Shown here: in pieces, positions 45,790 through 57,888 of the stretch
Position numbering within the stretch: the first letter of the stretch is position 1
How the letters are laid out: every line of letters begins with the position of its first letter
Assembly (NCBI GenBank): GCA_019925795.1
Contig: CM034314.1
Location: forward strand, 82,766,780-82,830,779
Direction of reading: 5' to 3'
Origin: Dendrobium chrysotoxum
Lineage: Eukaryota > Streptophyta > Magnoliopsida > Asparagales > Orchidaceae
DNA length: 64,000 nt
Translations under genes and position numbers: made by a program
The notes under the pieces: model-generated
What the model was told of the DNA's origin: nothing
Seen by the model: only the letters and a program-made list of their open reading frames with translations
The model's database searches: none

Positions 45790-48700
45790 TGTTGACCTCA
45801 TTTTTGTATGAGCTCAGTAGGACCAATCCACACCTTAGGATCTTTCCAATCCTTAGGATCAATCTTAACCCTAGGATCAATCTGATCTTAGATCAATCTA
45901 GACTTTAAGATCAATCCAAATTCAAATCAATCCTGACCCCAGATCAATGCAATTTAAGACAAATCTAGATTCTAGGATTCTCCTAGACTTCAGACTCTAG
46001 GATCTATTCTAGACCCTAAGATTCTACCTGATTCTACATCATGTGATCCTCTTAGACCTCAGGATTCCCTTAAGCTGATTTCGACCCTAGGACCTATTCT
46101 AAACCCTAGGATTCTTCTAGATCAATCCAAATTTCAATTCAATATAAACTTAATTCAAATCCTATCATTCAAGCTCAAAATCCAATTCAAAACCAGATTT
46201 CCAGATTCAAATCCAAGGCCAAAGGTCTAAGTCCTGAAAGCCTTTTCCAGCAAATTTTTGAACATTTCAAAACCCTATCAAATGACCTCTGATTCAAGAT
46301 CTATCAGTTCCACACTGATATGACATGTCTCTAGAGGCAAACCTCCAAATTTGAGCTCATTCTGAGATCTCTAACCTCAGAAATTGAATTGAAATCCAAA
46401 GGCTGTAAAACCTTCAAATATTTACAGTCTGTGCCACTGGACCTGTCACCCAGTGGATTTTGACCCTGGAGCTTTCTCCAAAGCCTCCAATCACCTCCAG
46501 ACCCTTGATTATGATCCATTGAACAATAAACTGCATTTTGTTGGACTCAATTTGACCCCCAGTTGACCAGGGGTCAAAATGACCAAAATACCCCTATGGG
46601 GTATAAATGGTCATTTGAACCAAATGAGCTCCAAATCAAATGCAACCACCTCCAGCAAATTTCAAATGTCAAACCAAACCTGTTGAACCCAGAACCAGCC
46701 CCTGGGTCAACCTGGTTGACCAAGTCAACCTAGTTGACCTAGAAGGCCCCTTTAGGGTCAAAACAGGTCATTTTGACCAAATGACCTCCTCTGACCTTGG
46801 GACCACCTCCATTGGTCCCCAAATGTCAAACCAAACCTGTTGAACCCAGAACCAGCCCCTGGGTCAACCTGGTTGACCAAGTCAACCTAGTTGACCTAGA
46901 AGGCCCCTTTAGGGTCAAAACAGGTCATTTTGACCAAATGACCTCCTCTGACCTTGGAACCACCTCCATTGGTCTCCAAATGTCATTTCAAATCTGTTGA
47001 ACCCATTTCCAGACCCTAGACCCACTTGGTTGACTAAGTCAACCAGGGTTGACCTAAAGGCCCATTAAAGGCCCAAACAGGTCATTTTGACCAAATGACC
47101 TCTCTAGACCTTGAAACCACCACCAATAGACTCAGAATGTCATTCTGAATTGATTGGACCCAATCCTTGACTCTGGGTCAACCTGGTTGACCAAGTCAAC
47201 CTAGTTGACCCATTAGGCCCATTAAAGGCCTAAATGGGCCACTTGATCCAAATAGCCTATTCAAACCCTCAAATCACATCTACCAGACTCCATTCATCAT
47301 TTGAAATTGATTTAATCCAAACCCTGGCCCTTGGTCAACCTAGTTGACCAAGTCAACCAGGTTGACCCAATAACTCCTTAAGGGTTTTAATGGATTATTC
47401 TAACCCATTTACTCAAATCAAGATCTTTAAACCCTTAATCATATTCCATTTAATGCCTCAAATCTTGTTGAGTATACTTTAAATCAAATCTTGACCAATT
47501 TAACTAAGTCAAACTTAACATGCTTGGTCAAACCCACTTAAACTCCATGCTCTAATTCAAATTTTCAACCCATGGCTTGATATTTCTTCCAAATCAGTTC
47601 TTCAAAGCTTTCTCACTGCCACCTCAGCCACCTTGGCCCATTGACTGGTCAAACAGTCAATGAGTGGTCAAATGGCCTCTTAAATGGATAAATAATCAAG
47701 TTAGGGGCATTCCATCCAAATCCCTTTAATTCTAGCAGCTCTAATCCTCTCTAGAGACTTCTAAGAACCCTCTTAATCCCTGATATAACTCCTAATCACT
47801 TCTCCATGTGCACAAGAGGCCAAAGACACCTTTACATGTCATGTGTCCTTGTTGTACCTTTGATTCCCTGCTCCCAACTACCCCCTCGACAGGTGGCAAC
47901 ATCCTAGCCAACCCTTGAATCGATCCCAGCCATCCAAATGGCCTGGGAACGTTTGAATAGGGCAAAACCCTATTTGGAGGATTCATTCTAACCTAGCCAC
48001 TCTCTCACTTCTCATTCACTATTCAAGTTCAAACTCGTTTCGTTTAAGCCTTCCAGAGCTCTCTCCACCTTTCTCCAATACTAATACACCATTCAAACTC
48101 CACCGACGGCAAGCTTTCCGGCCAACCGAGAGCAAACTCCGTCCAAGGCGTCTTCAGCTCGATCCCGACGTTGTCAAGCCAAGGTGTCTTCAACAATATT
48201 GAGCGTGGACAAACAACAAATTCAGAGAGTCCAAAAACGGTTCAATCCGTCCATTATCAAGGTAAAAAATCTAAACCCTAGTTTAGGAAGCACTAGGCTA
48301 ATTAGCTTTTAATTAAGCACTTATTAAACTACTCAAACACAACCCCATGAAATCTGTTCATGTTTTTAGCCTAGGTTTCAAATTTCAGATGAAATGATCG
48401 AACCGATCTCGAGAACGGGCTTGAAAACAGGTTCTAGGGCTCGGTTCGTAGTTCGGTTGAACTGCACAAGTTTTCAGCCGTTGATTTCTTGATCAACGGT
48501 TGTAATCTTGCCGTATTGCGGTCCTTCCAACCGTGTATCGGCTGGTGATCGAATTTGCGGGCGTATGCCTCGATCAGAACCGTTGATTCCGAACCACGCG
48601 GAATCAACGGTCGAGATCGATGTCCACGTGGTTAAGTTAAACCGCGTGGGGTATTAGGCGGCTGACGCGTGTCTGACCGCCGCCGCCAATGATTGGCCGC

Positions 48701-51700
48701 ACCGTGCTTTCAGCGCCCGCAAACCGGTGATTGCCGCGTGTCCCACTCAGCCGCCACGCCGTCTGATTAAGAGTTAATTAAGGTTTAATTAATCTTAAAC
48801 CTATTTTAAACCCAGAAACTTTAAAAATTCGTTAAAAATTCAATTCTACTCCAAAAATTTAATATAATATATCAAATTGTTCAGATTTTAATCCTCTTTA
48901 ATTTAAAATTAAAATCAAATTGAAATATGTAATATATGATAAATTATTTAAAATATTTAAATATTAGTTATTTTAATTAGTATTTAATTAAATGAAATCT
49001 AAATATTTCTTAATTTTGAAATTTTATTCTAAATTTTTTTTAATATTTGCTGATATCATTTAACATATTTTATTTTAAATTTTAATTGAGTTTAAAACAT
49101 TTTCTTTAATTTTTTTTTATGATTAAATAATATTTGATTAATATCAATTTGAATAGTTTTCTAATCTTCAAATATTATTATAAATATCTTAATCAACTTA
49201 AGATAGGATAATTTGAACATATTAAGGATCAAATTTGATCTTCAATAGTCAACATATACGCATCCTTAAATGATTCTAATCCCTTAACCAACTATTTAAA
49301 TATTTAATCAATATTTAGTTAAGCAATAATCTAATTATTTTCAATATTAAACATTTATTTTCAAATTATATTGAAAACCAGAGATCTCTTATAATGATTT
49401 GATATTATTTTAATTATTGATTATTTTAATCTAAATATTTATACATATGTATATATATTTGTATTGCTTTTAAAATCTTATTTTAAAATTATATTTATGT
49501 TAAATGTGGAATTTGAGAGATCTCTTTGAAACTTTAAACATAGGATTAAATATGTGAATAGAAATCATGGGGAAGGATTAATGGGTGATTACACATTAAT
49601 CATTCACTAATCAAGTCATTAATTGTAATTAATGTTAATCTTTATATATGTAGGTGCACACACCACCTAGTTTTAGGGCTCTCCTAGACTTAGGAATTGA
49701 TTGTGATTATTTGTGCATGCTATTCATATGTAAGTCAAGGGTTAGTGATATTGATTCAAACCCATTAAACTTAATGACATCATTAAGGACAATAATTAAG
49801 GACTCATTTAGAGAATTTAGAAAATTTTCAATAATTAGGATTCATTTCCCATTGACTTGAAACCTTGAACACTTAAACTTAGTAACACTTTAAGCCCTAG
49901 GAAATTCTCCCACTGAATTCTGAAGTCATTAAGCCCCTTAATTAACCTAATCAAAATTAAACCTTAATTAAGCCTTTAAAACTTCCAGAAATTATAATAA
50001 ATCAAATTTAAATCCAAAAAATACACATAATACCTCAAACTGACCAGAATTGAACCCTTAATCAATGAAAAATAAAAGCCCCTTGACTGGACTTCAAAAT
50101 TAAGTTTAATTTAATTTTAATTGAAATTCAATATTTAATTAAATTAATTAATTAAAAATAATTAAAAATTCCAAAAATTTCTCAAACACTTGGAAATCAC
50201 TCCTTAGGTCATTCCTGACCTTTGGAGTTGATTTCAAGAAGTTTGGAGGTCATTTGGATTCAAATCATAAAAATGGTCTCTAATTAAACAATTTAAATAA
50301 TTCATTAAATACTCAAAACTTCAAAAATTCATAACTAATTCAAATGAACTCCAAATTGAGCAAACTCAAAGGCATACAACTCATCTTAAGGTCTAATATT
50401 TATTAAAAATATTAAGTTTCCAGAAATCAAACAAATTTGAAAAAGTCAACTTTTGGTCAAACTTAGTTCAAATTCAAGCCAAAACTTCAAACCTTCATAA
50501 TAAAATCTAGAAAAATCCAATTTCAGTGTACTTACTGTCTAACTGATCGTATTAAGGTCTAGTATTTTAATAAAATATTAACTTTCCAGAAAACCCTTTA
50601 AATCAAAAAATCAACTTTTGACCCTTTAATTAAATGATTAAAATAGTCTAAAAAAAATTCCAAAATCCAATAAATTATCAAAAATTCCAGAAAACATCAA
50701 TTTGAATTTAAAATCAGAAATTAATCAATTTGAATTAAAAATTAATCAACCTTCAAACCTTAATCAAACTCAAATCATTTAATTATATCGGGTACCACTG
50801 GGTAACCCAGGCCTACGAGGCTATTAAATTAGCCCCAAGGAAGGTGAAATAAACTTCACGGCCTCGGTGTGAAACAAAGGTGGTATCCAACAAACAATTA
50901 AAATCAAGTTTAAAATCAATTTCAAGTCATTAATATTTAAATTCAAATTAAATATTCCCTTAAGCCTTTAACCAACTTGAACCTCAAACAACTTCAATCA
51001 AATCATCCTATTTAGGACATATCAAAGCCACACAGCCTATCTCACACACTTTAGATGGTTTGCTAGGACAACCAACTCTAGTCTTAGGCTAGGCCGGTGT
51101 TTACTTTTCTGCTGTGTGCCGGATTTTCGAGCTTTCACTGCATGCTGTTTACTAGACATAGGATTGATGTTGATGTGATTGTTTATTTATTTAATGCATT
51201 CTGTGTTAATTTGATTGTACGCTGGATCTACCCCTAGGCTAGGAACGTTTTGTACTGATTCAATCTTATGCAGGTGGCCATGCTCATACAGGGCATAAAT
51301 TAAAGGGGGCAAAAAATCATGATTATTAAATTGCACAGGTGCTAAGCATGCTTAAGTCCCCCTTTAAATCAAAAAGAGCATGGCCAAGTGTGGCTGGTTT
51401 GAGCATTTAAATTTCAATATATTAACTGCTTGGGATGTCAAATATAAACTGCTGATTATTAGGATAACCCTGCAGGTTGTTGAGTCTAGATTTTCAATTT
51501 CAATTTGATGTAATTTGATTTGATTTCGAGTTGTATTATTTAAAGTACTTTGAGATTGAGACATTTAAAATCCAATTTGGAATCCAAAGAGGAAGGAACA
51601 TCCCTTAGGGGAGAGTTCCTATCCATTTGGAGATCCAAATTAGGATGAAGCTCAAGTATCCAAAGAGAAAAGATAACACCCCTATCCAGGGGGAGTTTCT

Positions 51701-53466
51701 TTTCATTTGGATACCCAGACCCGACGATCCAAGGAGTTCTAAGGAGACGAAGAAGTGAAGAACGAGAAGAATCTCAAATCTCAAAGTCACTTGAGTCTTA
51801 GGAGTAGAATCCGGGTTGTAGTCAGTGGTACCCGGCCACTTTACTTTACTGCAGACCCTGGGTTGTATTATTAAGGGCACTTGCCTATGGACTTTCAGTT
51901 TGAGCATTTATTTAATTAATTTAATTAAATGTTGATTTGATTAATTGATGTTGATTGCGATTAAGGACCCACATGCTTTTAGTAGTTTTTTGGCGCTTAT
52001 TGCATGTCGTATTTGATTTAGCCTGGAACCCGATCGGAGGCTCGTGAGGGTACGGTCATTAACTTCTTCTACTTAAACAAAACTTAAAATTTTTAAGCTC
52101 AGATAGAAACTTTAACGCTCTTAAGAAGTAAGCCCGGACTCGCCGGGAGTTTTTCATGCATTCATATTAACTTTTCTCTACCTTGTTAGGCACCTCCCCG
52201 CCTGCGGGTTCTGGCAGACCACCTGACCTATTAGGGTGCAGTTCTGTCCAAGGGGATGTTGTGCAATCTGTAGGATAAAATCTATTTTTAAGCCTATTTT
52301 AAAACTGCTTCATATTGATTTAAGCATTTCATCGAGTCAATTAGCATGCATTGCATTAGATACAAATTAAAAATCGAGTCTAAATCTTAATTGCATTTTA
52401 TTTAGACATTTAACCCAACATATGTTAAGGGGTCAATTAGGATCTGCTCTAGATGTCGACCCCAATTCTTTAAACCAATCTTAATCAATGTCCTTAACCA
52501 TTCTACATTTAAAGACTTTGACTCATGGTTTTAAAAGCGTTTAGGTGGTTTAGCTGGCTCCCCAATCCAGGCCGGGGTAAGTCCAGATTGCATTGCATTA
52601 GCTAGGACTCGGGTCACTGATTTTCAGTACCCAATGTTAGACTTAGGTTCTGAGGCATGTCTTCAAACTTAAGACCTCAATCTTCTGGGAATCTGACTCC
52701 CACTTTCTAATAAAATTGATCACTCAAATTAAAATATCTTTCAATCAAATTCAAGCCCAACACTTAGGACAGGTTGAGGTGTTTCTGAAGTAATTCAGAA
52801 TCTCAAGACACCTCCTACTCTTCTTCCTTTGACTCCAGAAAGAACTGTTCAACATTGAACCATTCCCGGTTGAAAATTCCAGTCCCTACCTTCTTTGATA
52901 TCAATCTTTGAATTCTTAAATGAAATTCGTATTGCTATTTTAATCGAGAGTATTCGTAGGAGATTTTCTGGTTTCCTACGATGTAATTAACTACGAGGGC
53001 TTGCGCTCGTAGGAGATTTAGAAACCCAGACCAGATTTCAAAATCAAGTTTTCAAAACCTTCAATTGATTATCTTTGAGAAATTCAAACTTTACGATCAT
53101 TATCATCATATTTGAACTATCGATAGTAATTGATATTCTCTTTCTCTGGATAGATATATCAATTACAATCATAACTTTAAATATGAAATTAATGATCTCT
53201 TATCTCAATTATTGTAGTCGAACAATGGATTAAACATTATTTTGATCCTTCGGGATCATATATTGTTTCTCCTTGAGTTTGATCATAATAATCAGATAAA
53301 TTCAAAGATTTGTAATCTGAACCTATTAGAGAACGATATGTTCATTTTTCGAAGTGATATATCATTCATAATAAGTGTTCGATTATAAAATTCAAAATTC
53401 CAGAAATTTAACATTTCCCAAAGAAAATTAAACACTTTTACAAAACTATATTTTTTCAATCAAACA
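45790..53466 (+). repeat. 3' LTR of the Ogre element
   Basis: 7,677 bp, same length as the 5' copy. I found only two base differences by eye: T/C at 25954 versus 46846, and T/G at about 29697 versus 50589. Ends CAATCAAACA at 53466, followed by the CTGCT duplication. Confidence 0.95.
46547..47692. repeat. 157-bp W-box-like array, 3' LTR copy
   Basis: Second copy of the array described at 25655-26800, displaced by 20,892 bp. If the array is in U3, this copy could act on sequence downstream of the element. Confidence 0.85.
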
Positions 53467-53471
53467 CTGCT

Positions 53472-55013
53472 CCGGTCTTGCGATGTACTGTCCGAACACC
53501 CTTCATGAAGCCCCTGATGAAGCCATCCTCTGCACACTCTGCCTCCAAGGCCTTCACCTCCACATCATAAATATGACTGCGAGCCTCCTGAATGTGGTCC
53601 TCAATAATGATCTTGAAAGCATAAGATTTCTTGAACTCTTCAATAACTGCTGACGGCAACTGCTGGGCCTCCTTCTCGGACAGTACACTCTGAAGCCTCT
53701 CATTCTCAGCCTCAAGGACTTGCTGAGCCTTTTCCTGCTGCTTGATCGTCGCTTGTGCCTCCACCAACTCTATATGCAGACGATCCATCCGTTCATTCTG
53801 AGAAGAGACTGAAGTAATCTTGTTCGCCAACTCAGTTCTGCATCCCTCAAGCTGATCCTCCACCACCTTCATCTCCTTCACTTTACTGTCATATTTCTTC
53901 TTGTACTCTCCCTGAAGGTATTTAACCTTCACAAACTCTTTGTTTCAATCATTCAGAGTCTTGGTCATCTCAAGCTTAAAATCAGAGTACTGAGACAAGA
54001 AAAATATCAGAAATATATTCCTTAAGAAATGTAAAAAAGGAGAAAAAATGAAGGAGAACTCACCAACTCCTCAGCCCGTCGGCGGCCGATGCACTGATGA
54101 TTTAACACATCCTCTGGGATATATGACTTGGATGGAGAGGCTCGGGGACCCTTGCTAACAACTGTCAAAACTTCATCTGCCCTCTTCTTCCTTGATGCCT
54201 GCAAACCTTCCTCGCTCCCTGGTCGCTTGGAGTGGTTCTTTTGGGGGACCACTTCTGGAACTCTAGCAGACTTCTTCAACATCTGAGCATGTGATCTCCC
54301 TGCCTGAGTAGATAATCCGACCTTGAACAAGTACTCCTCATCTACATATCTACTCAAGTAACGCACCTCGTAGTGTAGAGCATCCAAATCAGGGAGTTTG
54401 AGTATCCTCAGCAAATCTTCTGCTCCGATATGAAGGGGGACAGGAAGCTCTTTCAACTTCCCCCACTTTTCCTGAAGACCCCAATCATTCTGCACATAAA
54501 AGAAGTTGCTAACCCAACCTTTCGAGGGGTCTCGAGTACGGATGTCCAACCACTTGGACCTGAATGAAATGCGTCCCTGCGCATCGCTAAAGAGACGCCC
54601 CATCCGAGAAAGGCACTCTGAGGAAAGTACCACTCCGCGGTCTCTGAAAAGCACGATCAGGCCCATCACGATCGACATTGCCCTGTAGGAGAATTGAGAC
54701 AAGCATACCCCGCAAAGCGTCAGAATGTCGATCAGTTCGGAGGAAGGAGGAAATCGTAGCCCGCTCGCAGACTAAATTCATACACCGTCACATATCCAGG
54801 AGGAGGAAAGCAGGCACGATCAGTTCTGGCCGGCACCTTCATCACTAAATCATTAGGAAAATGAAACTTTTTCCTAAATGAAATGAAGGAGTCCTCAGTG
54901 ACGGTGGAAATCACATCGTCGGCCTTCGGCGCCTTCTGGGCCCTCTTTGGAACTTCAGACCGTTGCGCAGGACGGTCTTCTGAAGGAACTTTAGAGGAGG
55001 CAAGATCACCCAT
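53472..55013 (-). pseudogene. Antisense extra gene (aORF) of element 2, main part
   Basis: Minus strand, ATG at 55013 (MGDLASSKV). Exon 1: 55013-54064; intron 54063-53990 (donor GTGAGT, acceptor TTGTCTCAG); exon 2: 53989-53472, continuing after the Ogre at 24897-24762. Restoring one lost base makes exon 1 exactly 317 codons, and exon 2 is exactly 218 with its stop, which supports the splice model; about 534 residues in all. The N-terminal half (VYEFSLRAG, then QFSYRAMSIVMGLIVLFRD, then SKGWVSNFFYV) resembles the plant 'putative gypsy-type transposon' family. Exon 2 is a long coiled coil (QLEGCRTELANKI, EAENERLQSVLSEKEAQ) with an acidic tail. Function unknown. Breaks: a 1-base deletion near 54760, TGA at 53947-53945, and the Ogre insertion. 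Confidence 0.85.
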
Positions 55014-55285
55014 TTTTGTTTCCTTCACTAAAGAGGGGCGCAGATCTAAGTAGGGAAAATCACCTACGAAAGACTGCGGAAAGCCTCCGAAGTAGGAAGA
55101 AAAAGGGAGGAAGAACGGGGGGAGGAAGGGAGAAAGCCGCTAACTTCTGCACAAAAAGAGGGGCGCCAAGTCAAGTAGGGAAAGTCGCCTACTTAAAAAT
55201 GGCGGAAAGCCTCAGAATGCCAAAAGCTAGAAAGCCAGAGGAAGAAGGGAAGAAGGGGCGAGTTTCTACTAGGCCTTGGGGGGTC

Positions 55286-55293
55286 TATTTATA
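55286..55293 (-). promoter_or_regulatory. TATA box for the antisense gene, element 2
   Basis: Minus strand GGAAAACTATAAATAGACCC, about 270 bases before the ATG at 55013. Nearly the same core as the LTR promoter (AAAACTATAAATAGCCCC). Suggests that the antisense gene has its own transcript. Confidence 0.65.
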
Positions 55294-55389
55294 GTTTTCC
55301 TTAAGGGGGGAGGATTCCAAAATTCTATTAAATTCCCTGAAATTTTTCAAATTTTTCGGAATTTTTTCGGAATTTTTCGGGCCCCATTT

Positions 55390-55670
55390 AAAAAAAAAAA
55401 ATAATAATAATTTTTTATTAAAAACCGGCCGGCGGTTTCCCTAACCGCCGGCCAAACCGCCGGCCAAGAGGCGCGGCCAGCCAGACCGCGCAGGCCAGGC
55501 GCGGGCCGAGGGCGGGCCAGGCGCGGGCCAGGCGCGGGCCGAGGGCAGGCCGCAGACGGGCCGCGGGCAGGCCGCGGGCGGGCCCAGCGCGGGCCGCGGG
55601 CGCTCCGGCGCGGTTCTGCGCCGCCGGCGGCGGCGGCCGGCCGGTTCGGCCGGTTCGGCCCCCTACCCGT
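55390..55670. repeat. A-run and GC-rich tandem tract of element 2
   Basis: An A-run with AAT units (55390-55410), then degenerate GGCCAGGCGCGG / GGGCAGGCCGCG units and GGCGGC runs. Longer than the matching tract of element 1. Open frames through it (such as 55418-55864 on the minus strand) are repeat artefacts. Confidence 0.8.
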
Positions 55671-55865
55671 TCCCGGGCTCCGATTTTGGACCCGGACGGT
55701 CCAAATTCGACGTTTTTGGGGTCCCCAGACACATTTTTCGACGTTCCGGACTCAATTTTAACACTTTCGGAGCTCAACGGGGCCTCTATGGTTGGGTTCG
55801 AGCAAACATTTATTTTTTGGAACGCAATTTTTTGCGATTCGGCCAATGTATAATACCGGAACAAG

Positions 55866-55912
55866 TATTTTCGGACTCGTGGAGCTTCAACGTCCGAAAA
55901 TAGGGGGGCAAC
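55866..55912 (+). other. PPT-abutting hairpin and polypurine tract, element 2
   Basis: TATTTTCGGAC (55866-55876) pairs perfectly with GTCCGAAAATA (55892-55902), 15-base loop, followed at once by GGGGGG (55903-55908) and CAAC; the LTR starts at 55913. Compared with element 1 one C:G pair replaces a T:A pair. Confidence 0.85.
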
Positions 55913-56868
55913 TGATATATCGTCAAAAAATCATCTTGATCGGGCACGAATCTCGAGGAAAAACTCAAGTTGGAAACTTCAAAAATTATTTCGGAGACCA
56001 TTTAAACTCCGATTTCAGCAAACTTATAGTCGAACTGAGTGTCTCGGAAATATGAATCCAACGACACCAAATTCAACTCAATCCGAGCCCAAGTGAGTCC
56101 AAATCAAGTACCCGAAGCACTGTTGGAAGCATCAAACAGCTATTTGAGTTACCAAACGGTCTCCGATTTTGGCGAGCTTATATTCGAATCGAGCGGCTCG
56201 ACGAGACGAATCCAACGAGCCCAAGGTCGTAGAATTCTGATATCATTAAGACCTTCAAATGCTTGATAAACGGTTCACGATCAAGGGATTCAATATCGGC
56301 CGTTCATCCGGATCACTCCCTATTTGCCCCTGATCCCTCACATATTTACGGGCTATGCCACTCCAGAAAAACTATAAATAGCCCCTCATTTCTCTTAAGA
56401 GGGGACCCAAGCCAAGAAGCCAAGAAGCCAAGAAGAGAAGAAGAGAAGAGAAGCCTATGAGGGAACAGCTCCTCCTCGACCACCGCCGGAACTCCGCCGG
56501 AACACCGCCGGAATTCTGCCCGACGCCGGAATTCTACCCGACGCCCGAGTGACGCCGGACTTCTTTCCAAGTGACGTCGGAATTCTGCCGGACATTCAAG
56601 CGACGTCGAAACTCTGCTTGTCCTTGTAACTGATACTCATGGTAATCTGATCGTCCTGAATTTAAAGGACGGATCAGCCTCGTGTACTTCAAACGACACT
56701 AGTAGAACTCTTTCAACTGGGCGTGGCCCCGTGGTTTTTTCCCTTTCCAGGGTTTTCCACGTAAAAACCCTGGTGTTACTATTTCAATTCTGTTTGTGTG
56801 CTGAATATACGTACAACGCTGAGACGGAAAATTAAAATCTATCGCCGCGTATATTTGAGTCCGCAACA
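55913..56868 (+). repeat. 3' LTR of element 2
   Basis: 956 bp, TGATATATC to CCGCAACA, then ATGTT. Shorter than the 5' copy because most of the CGCCGGAACTCC tandem and adjoining sequence is missing (about 56485-56515). TATAAATA at 56373-56380. Confidence 0.96.
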
Positions 56869-57580
56869 ATGTTCATGATGAATCTTTTGACCATGTATCT
56901 ATCAAAGGATGTGTAAAATCTTATTGCTCATCTTCATCGAGTAGGTATGACAGTCTCTTCACCCCTACTCTCATAATATTTTTAGAGAAAAATGTACCAA
57001 TTAAGCATGATTTTATTCCTCATATTGTCATCTTTGAACTAATCTTCTATAATGCCTGAACTGATTAGGCTTCATTAGATGAAGTTTGTGCTTCTATAAT
57101 TTTAAGTAAGCTAGAAAGTGAGAAACAACAGTGAATGACGCAATTGAAATGATTCACTTCACTGCCAATTGAACAGAAGAGTTGAGCCTCGTGCTTCCAT
57201 GTTCATCGTGTCTTAGGAAGGCAACAAAGATGAGGCGATTAAGATCGTCAGCTTTGCTGTGGAGCGTCACACTCAATTGTCAGTCGTCACGCGAGATCTT
57301 GACCAAGCTTCAAAATTTTATTGACTGAGGCCTTATCTGCACAGCACAATCGCATCGATCGTATGATATAAAACAAAAATAATTAACTGCAAAGTGATCA
57401 CCTCCACATTTTTACTACAAAATCATTTGGGCTGCAGCTTTATCCAAATTCTTAATCATGCTAAAAACTTTTAACTGCAAAATCACCTCTAAATTTTTTT
57501 TACTGACAACTTGTATAATAATTGCATTTCACCTTTGGAGTGAGAAGAAATGAAACAATTTATTAGTGACTTGTTGGTTG

Positions 57581-57715
57581 GAGAGATTATTTTGTGTGGA
57601 TATTAAACGCAGTTCTATATCCGGATACCAATCAGAATGAGTCACGTCAGAGATACCAAGCCGCTGGCTTAGATATCCGGACAGAGTTCAGCTTCCGCAC
57701 ATAATAATTTTTCCA
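57581..57715. repeat. Foldback MITE, 135 bp
   Basis: Nearly the whole element is an imperfect inverted repeat: GATTATTTTGTGTGGA faces TCCGCACATAATAATT, ATATCCGGATA faces ATATCCGGAC, and AAGCCGCTGGCTT sits at the centre. TTGGTTG lies directly outside both ends (57574-57580, 57716-57722), a plausible 7-bp or longer target duplication. Superfamily unknown. Confidence 0.65.
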
Positions 57716-57888
57716 TTGGTTGACGGAATTGATTCGTCCCTCAGTGCTCAAATCTCTTAATTGCCCAGGAAAAAAAAGTAAATAAACTTTCTTTGAGGTC
57801 TTAATCATAATAGTTCATTTTATCATTTAGTTAAATAGTAAAAAGTGGAAATTATTAAGCATCAGTGTTTTTTATTTAGGCTTCATTT

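Larger units (their letters stand above)
24898..53466 (+). mobile_element. Ogre-like giant Ty3/gypsy retrotransposon, full length
   Basis: 28,569 bp, inserted into the antisense gene of element 2, with CTGCT at 24893-24897 and 53467-53471. Two LTRs of exactly 7,677 bp. Primer site TGGCGACTCCGCTGGGGA, the tRNA-Arg type used by Ogre elements. Order: long repetitive leader, ORF1 of unknown role before gag (another Ogre trait), gag-protease-RT-RNase H-archaeal RNase H-integrase in one frame, a long repetitive 3' region, hairpin and polypurine tract. It differs from the Ogre elements I know in having no separate gag-pro and RT-INT frames with an intron between them. All catalytic residues examined are present, apart from the divergent protease motif noted at gag-pol. 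One TAA separates ORF1 from gag. Probably a very recent insertion. Confidence 0.95.
17473..56868 (+). mobile_element. Element 2: Tat-lineage retrotransposon split by the Ogre element
   Basis: Same family as element 1. LTRs at 17473-18552 and 55913-56868; flanking duplication ATGTT at 17468-17472 and 56869-56873. Its own sequence is 17473-24897 plus 53472-56868, about 10.8 kb; the rest is the Ogre insertion and its CTGCT duplication. Order: LTR, primer site, gag-pol-integrase in sense, spacer, antisense gene, GC-rich tract, hairpin and polypurine tract, LTR. Sense gag-pol followed by an extra antisense gene is a known arrangement of Retand-type Tat elements. LTRs differ at roughly ten positions by eye, besides a deletion of tandem units in the 3' copy. 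Confidence 0.96.
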
